Shown here one piece after another: positions 60,617 through 64,000 of a stretch of 64,000 nt of DNA. The stretch lies in the NCBI RefSeq assembly GCF_900109525.1, contig NZ_FOAN01000008.1, positions 1 through 64,000 on the forward strand. The letters are read 5' to 3'. Below the pieces are notes generated by a model. It was given only the letters and a program-made list of their open reading frames with translations, searched no databases and was not told the origin of the DNA. The number at the start of each line of letters is the position of its first letter. Within the stretch, counting starts at the first letter, position 1. The DNA is from Allobosea lupini. GTDB lineage: Bacteria; Pseudomonadota; Alphaproteobacteria; Rhizobiales; Beijerinckiaceae. The position numbers were made by a program, and so were the translations under genes.

Positions 60617-61642
60617 ATGAGGTCGGTGGTGGGCGGAGGGCGCGTTAAGCTGAGCGATGTGGCGAGGGACGCCGGCGTGTCGCCAGCGACCGTGTCGCGA
60701 GCCATCGCCCAGCCCGACCTGCTGTCGCCGGAGACGCTGGCCAGGGTCAGGGCGAGCGCCCTGCGCCTCGGCTACCTGCCCGACGGAGCGGCTCGTGCGC
60801 TCGCTTCCGGCCGTTCGATGACGATCGGCGCGATCGTCCCCACGCTGGACAGCGCCATCTTCGCGCGCGCACTCCAGGCGATGCAGGCCACATTGGCGCA
60901 GTCGGGCTATCTGCTGCTGGTCGCCTCGCACGAGGCCAGCCCCGCCGCCGAAACGCAGGCTGTCCGTGCCCTGCTCGGGCGCGGCGTCGACGGGTTGATG
61001 CTGGTCGGTGCCGAGCGGGCCCCGGAAACCACCGCTCTGTTGAAGGCGTCCAGCCTGCCCGTCGTGCTGACATGGTGCGGGGACGGACATTTCACGGCCG
61101 TCACCATCGACAACGCCCTGGCCGGGCGTTTGGCGGCCGAGCACCTGATTGGGCTCGGCCATCGCAGGATCGGCATGATCGTCGGACATCTCCAGTTCAA
61201 CGATCGCCAGAGGGCGCGGCTCGACGGCGCACGAAAGGCGCTGGTTGCCGCCGGGTTGTCGCTCCCCGAGTCCCTGGTCGTCGAACAGGCGCTCACCCTC
61301 GCTGGCGGAAGAGCCGGCTGCGCAATGCTCCTGGGACTGGATGCTCCGCCGACCGCGCTGATCGGAGGCATCGACCTGTTCGCCATCGGCTGCCTCGAAG
61401 AGGCGCATGCACGCAGCATGGCGGTGCCAGACGACCTTAGCGTGGTGGGAATCGATGGATTGGACATGTCGGCGCACGTCTCGCCGGGGCTTACGACCGT
61501 TCATGTCCCTACCGGTCGGATCGGCAATCTCGCAGCGCAGACCCTGATGGCCATGATCGCGCATCAGACGGTCGACAGGGAGAGGGTCCTGCCCGTCGAA
61601 CTTGTGGTCCGCAGGTCATCTCAGCGGCTCACCGGATCATAG
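60617..61642 (+). CDS. LacI family transcriptional regulator
   Basis: A 341-residue LacI regulator: VKLSDVARDAGVSPATVSRAIAQPDLLSPETLAR is the helix-turn-helix with hinge, followed by a periplasmic-binding-protein-like sensor domain (TIGAIVPTLDSAIFARALQ, IGMIVGHLQFNDRQRARLDG). The sensor would bind a sugar, polyol or acid. It is divergent from the ABC operon, with the operator between, so it is very likely the local repressor. ATG 60617 was chosen; the frame is open to 60530. Confidence 0.93.
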   Translation: MRSVVGGGRVKLSDVARDAGVSPATVSRAIAQPDLLSPETLARVRASALRLGYLPDGAARALASGRSMTIGAIVPTLDSAIFARALQAMQATLAQSGYLLLVASHEASPAAETQAVRALLGRGVDGLMLVGAERAPETTALLKASSLPVVLTWCGDGHFTAVTIDNALAGRLAAEHLIGLGHRRIGMIVGHLQFNDRQRARLDGARKALVAAGLSLPESLVVEQALTLAGGRAGCAMLLGLDAPPTALIGGIDLFAIGCLEEAHARSMAVPDDLSVVGIDGLDMSAHVSPGLTTVHVPTGRIGNLAAQTLMAMIAHQTVDRERVLPVELVVRRSSQRLTGS

Positions 61643-61789
61643 GCTTGAATGCCGCTGGGACTCGAATGGCGCCGAGAGGGACGTGGGTGCCGCACCGTGA
61701 AACGGACGTTCCGCATTTCGCATCTGGCAGTTCGGAACCGTTGTTGACGCGAGTGACGGCGCGACGGTCACCGCCGCGCTGTCTGGCTT

Positions 61790-61891
61790 TCAAAGATCGG
61801 TCTGCTCAGAGAGGATCAAGGCGTCATCGACCTCAACGCCAAGGTATCGCACTGTGCTTTCGAGCTTCGAATGGCCCAAGAGGAGCCGTCG
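61790..61891 (-). pseudogene. C-terminal tail of a tyrosine recombinase (second copy)
   Basis: On the minus strand the stretch reads RRLLLGHSKLESTVRYLG and continues VEVDDALILSEQTDL before a TGA at 61790-61792. This is the end of a phage-type integrase with the LGHS box and the active-site Tyr. It matches the tail at 30195-30278 closely. The rest of the gene is missing and the OsmC gene ends seven bases beyond it. Confidence 0.75.
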
Positions 61892-61898
61892 CAGTGGA

Positions 61899-62321
61899 CT
61901 ACTCGGCGAGCTCGACAGTGACGGTGATATTGCCTCGCGTGGCTACAGCGTACGGGCAGGTCTGGTGGCCCTCATCGATCAGTTGAAAGGCCAAGTCACG
62001 CGCCATACCGGGAATACTAACGATGAAGCGGGCGCTGAGTTCGTGGCTCTCATCGCAGGTTGCCAGCGTTATCTCCGCGTCAATTGCGAACGCCGCAGGG
62101 AGCTTTATGCGCGCTCGACGCGCCGCGTTAAAGATCCCCGTCTCGAAACAGGCAGACCATGCGGCCGCGAGTAGCTGCTCCGGCGTGGTGCCGATGCGAC
62201 CTGAGCCCGGCAGTGCGAGCCTGACGTCTAGGCAGCCGTCGAGACTGCGCGAGATGCCAAACTCACGACCGCCCCGCGTCCGCGTCCTTGCGACCGACAC
62301 GACCTGTAATGGCTCGCTCAT
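61899..62321 (-). CDS. Ohr/OsmC-type organic hydroperoxide resistance protein
   Basis: A 140-residue OsmC-fold protein. The two redox Cys are in AAAWSACFETGI and HQTCPYA, as in the Ohr branch that reduces organic hydroperoxides with lipoyl thiols. The TTPEQLLAAAWSACF block is typical. It lies 21 bases after the hydrolase gene, in the same direction, and likely shares its transcript. Confidence 0.88.
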   Translation of the reverse strand: MSEPLQVVSVARTRTRGGREFGISRSLDGCLDVRLALPGSGRIGTTPEQLLAAAWSACFETGIFNAARRARIKLPAAFAIDAEITLATCDESHELSARFIVSIPGMARDLAFQLIDEGHQTCPYAVATRGNITVTVELAE

Positions 62322-62342
62322 AGCTGTCTCGGCTCAGTTAGA

Positions 62343-63389
62343 TCAAAGTCGCGCGACATCGAGGATCGCATCAGCGAACGCCTCCGGTGCCTCTTGAGGC
62401 AGATTGTGGCCGATCCCACCTCGCACATGCCGGTGCTGGTACTTGCCGACGAACTTTGCCGCATAGGATCGTGGATCAGGATGCGGCGCACCGTTCGCGT
62501 CGCTTTCCAGTGTGATCGTCGGAACTGTGATCACCGGGAACGTGGCGAGATGCTTTTCAAGCTCCGCGAAACGCGGTTCTCCCTCCGCCAGCCCCAGACG
62601 CCAGCGATAATTATGGACCACGATGTCCACGTGGTCGGGGTTGTCGAAGGCGCCTGCGCTACGGGCGAAAGTCGCGTCGTCGAAGTTCCACTTGGGCGAG
62701 GCAAGCTGCCAGATGAGCCTGTTGAACTCTGTCCGGTTCCTTTCGTAGCCAAGCCGGCCGCGGTCCGTTGCGAAATAGAACTGGTACCACCACTCCAGTT
62801 CGGCCGTCGGCGGCAGCGGCATCCGTCCCGCCTCTTGGCTGCCAATCAGGTAGCCGCTCACTGCGACCAGCGCCGTTACCCGCTCCGGCCACAAAGCGGC
62901 GACGATGTCTGCTGTTCGGGCCCCCCAATCGAAGCCACCGATGATGGCTTTCTTGATGTTCAGACTGTCCATGAGGCTGATGACGTCGACCGCAAGAGCG
63001 GACGGCTGGGCATTGCGGACCGTCTCGGTGGCGAGAAAGCGTGTGTCACCGAAACCGCGCAGGTAGGGGACGATTACGCGGTACCCTGCGGACGCCAGGC
63101 GCGGCACGACATCCGCGAAGCTGTGAATGTCATACGGCCAGCCGTGGAGCAGGATGACCGGTTCGCCATGTGATGGGCCCGCCTCAACGTAGGCCACCTG
63201 CAGGACACCGGCCGCGACAGAACTGAGCGGTCCGAACGGCCTGTCCGCCACCTGCCCCGCACCGGAGGCAAGAGCGACGTCTGTTCTGCTCGTGACTATC
63301 GTGGCGGACAGAGCCGCAGCGGCGGCAGCGCCGCCGAGGAACAGCCTGCGACCCCGATGGATCACGCCGGCAACGGTTTCGTTGGTCAT
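62343..63389 (-). CDS. Tat-exported epoxide-hydrolase-like alpha/beta hydrolase
   Basis: A 348-residue alpha/beta hydrolase with a twin-arginine leader (HRGRRLFLGGAAAAAALSAT). The nucleophile is Asp in GGFDWGAR and the catalytic His is in GIGHNLPQEAP, so it is of the epoxide hydrolase or dehalogenase type, not a Ser hydrolase. HGWPYDIHSF is the oxyanion loop. AAGGAG is six bases before ATG 63389. It lies between an SDR and an Ohr gene, in one direction. Confidence 0.88.
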   Translation of the reverse strand: MTNETVAGVIHRGRRLFLGGAAAAAALSATIVTSRTDVALASGAGQVADRPFGPLSSVAAGVLQVAYVEAGPSHGEPVILLHGWPYDIHSFADVVPRLASAGYRVIVPYLRGFGDTRFLATETVRNAQPSALAVDVISLMDSLNIKKAIIGGFDWGARTADIVAALWPERVTALVAVSGYLIGSQEAGRMPLPPTAELEWWYQFYFATDRGRLGYERNRTEFNRLIWQLASPKWNFDDATFARSAGAFDNPDHVDIVVHNYRWRLGLAEGEPRFAELEKHLATFPVITVPTITLESDANGAPHPDPRSYAAKFVGKYQHRHVRGGIGHNLPQEAPEAFADAILDVARL

Positions 63390-63417
63390 GGGGCGCTCCT
63401 TACGGCGTGAGACGAGT

Positions 63418-64000
63418 TCAGGCTGCCGCCGTGGACGGACGATAGCGCTCCGGGACGGAACTGAGCGAGAGGTTGGGCATAAGCGTGCGCCGGGCATCCT
63501 CATAGGCTTGCCAGTCCTCCGCACGGGCAAGCGAGGGAATGGTAACCAGCTCGCCCTGGTCGAGGCCGGCCAGCGCCGCATCGACGGTGTCGTCGACCTG
63601 CATGACGATGTTTTCAGGCAGCTGCTCGACTGCACCGCCGGCGGCGCCCCAGAAGTTCGTCGCCGTCGCCCCCGGGAGAACGACCTGGACGCGCACGTTC
63701 TTCGGGGCCAGTTCCTGGTGAAGCGATTGGCTGAAGGCGAGAACGAATGCTTTCGTGCCGCCGTAAACGCCGTTCAGGATCTCAGGCGCGATCGCCACCA
63801 CAGAGGCGATGTTGACGATCGTGCCGCCGCCACGGGCGACAAGAGCCGGGGCGACGGCATAAGTCAGCCGTGTCAGCGCTGTGGCGTTGAGTTCGATCAT
63901 CGCCTCCATGGCGTCGATGTCCGATTGCAGGAGTGGCTGCAGCGCGCCGATTCCGGCATTGTTGATCAGCATCGTGATCCTGGGATCGGTGGCGAGGACT
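63418..64000 (-). CDS. Short-chain dehydrogenase, start outside the window
   Basis: The visible 194 codons are the C-terminal part of an SDR running off the right edge. Seen are INNAGIG, the Ser in NIASVVA, YGGTKAF (Tyr-Lys pair) and VVLPGATATNFWG. The cofactor-binding start lies beyond base 64000. It leads a minus-strand run with the hydrolase and Ohr genes, the ATG of the hydrolase being 28 bases downstream of its stop. Confidence 0.9.
   Translation of the reverse strand, partial: VLATDPRITMLINNAGIGALQPLLQSDIDAMEAMIELNATALTRLTYAVAPALVARGGGTIVNIASVVAIAPEILNGVYGGTKAFVLAFSQSLHQELAPKNVRVQVVLPGATATNFWGAAGGAVEQLPENIVMQVDDTVDAALAGLDQGELVTIPSLARAEDWQAYEDARRTLMPNLSLSSVPERYRPSTAAA

Overview
The window is GC-rich bacterial chromosome with tightly packed genes. 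It looks alphaproteobacterial, most likely Hyphomicrobiales of the Bosea/Bradyrhizobium kind. The reasons are the paired Ku proteins beside a PE-LIG-POL LigD, promoters that fit the EcfG general stress sigma factor (GGAAC-N17-CGTT), many LysR regulators with TRAP or Bug-type uptake genes, and a D-tartrate dehydratase very close to the Bradyrhizobium enzyme as I remember it. The genus is not certain. No rRNA, tRNA or CRISPR array was seen.

Layout, left half. Bases 1-151 are the right end of an IS1111-type element whose other copy lies at about 30.7-32.1 kb. A cyclic-di-GMP protein (MHYT-PAS-GGDEF-EAL) follows. At 4.4-14.4 kb is an unusual block: a SARP/TPR regulator, a vanadium-haloperoxidase-type protein with a (Gly-Gly-Ile)10 N-terminus, a subtilisin-like protease without a signal peptide, an animal-type haem peroxidase and a small tail-anchored protein. 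Across a divergent gap from the regulator are a 53-residue ORF and a membrane-anchored patatin. At 14.5-21.1 kb a LysR gene faces an operon with a TRAP transporter, a two-subunit transketolase and an SDR. At 22.6-30.0 kb is a catabolic-looking operon: perhydrolase-type hydrolase, XapX, YtcJ-like amidohydrolase, DoxX, an MFS protein with an extra C-terminal domain, an AlgE-like porin and a YcaC-like hydrolase.

Middle. At 30.0-32.1 kb is a mosaic of mobile-element debris (integrase tail, IS3 pieces) and an intact IS1111-type transposase. From 32 to 49 kb lies a general-stress island: glycine-zipper and PepSY proteins, a YciF-like ferritin fold, a response regulator, an RsbQ/KAI2-like hydrolase overlapping a PAS histidine kinase, the Ku/LigD end-joining genes, a DksA-like zinc finger and a Tat-exported SDR. 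Five candidate EcfG promoters lie in it; two are palindromic and could fire both ways. Between these genes are decayed exonuclease III, cyclase/TPR and UvrD genes, the last with a short inverted segment.

Right. At 49.3-52.5 kb are LysR, a Bug binding protein and tarD. At 52.6-61.6 kb a LacI gene and an operator-like palindrome control an eight-gene minus-strand operon: two permeases, ATPase, DegT-type PLP enzyme, binding protein, an HpsN-like relative of histidinol dehydrogenase, an SDR and a zinc-type alcohol dehydrogenase. This set resembles uptake and oxidation of a sulfonated or other C3 polyol. A second integrase tail, an Ohr/OsmC protein, a Tat-exported epoxide-hydrolase-like protein and a partial SDR end the window.
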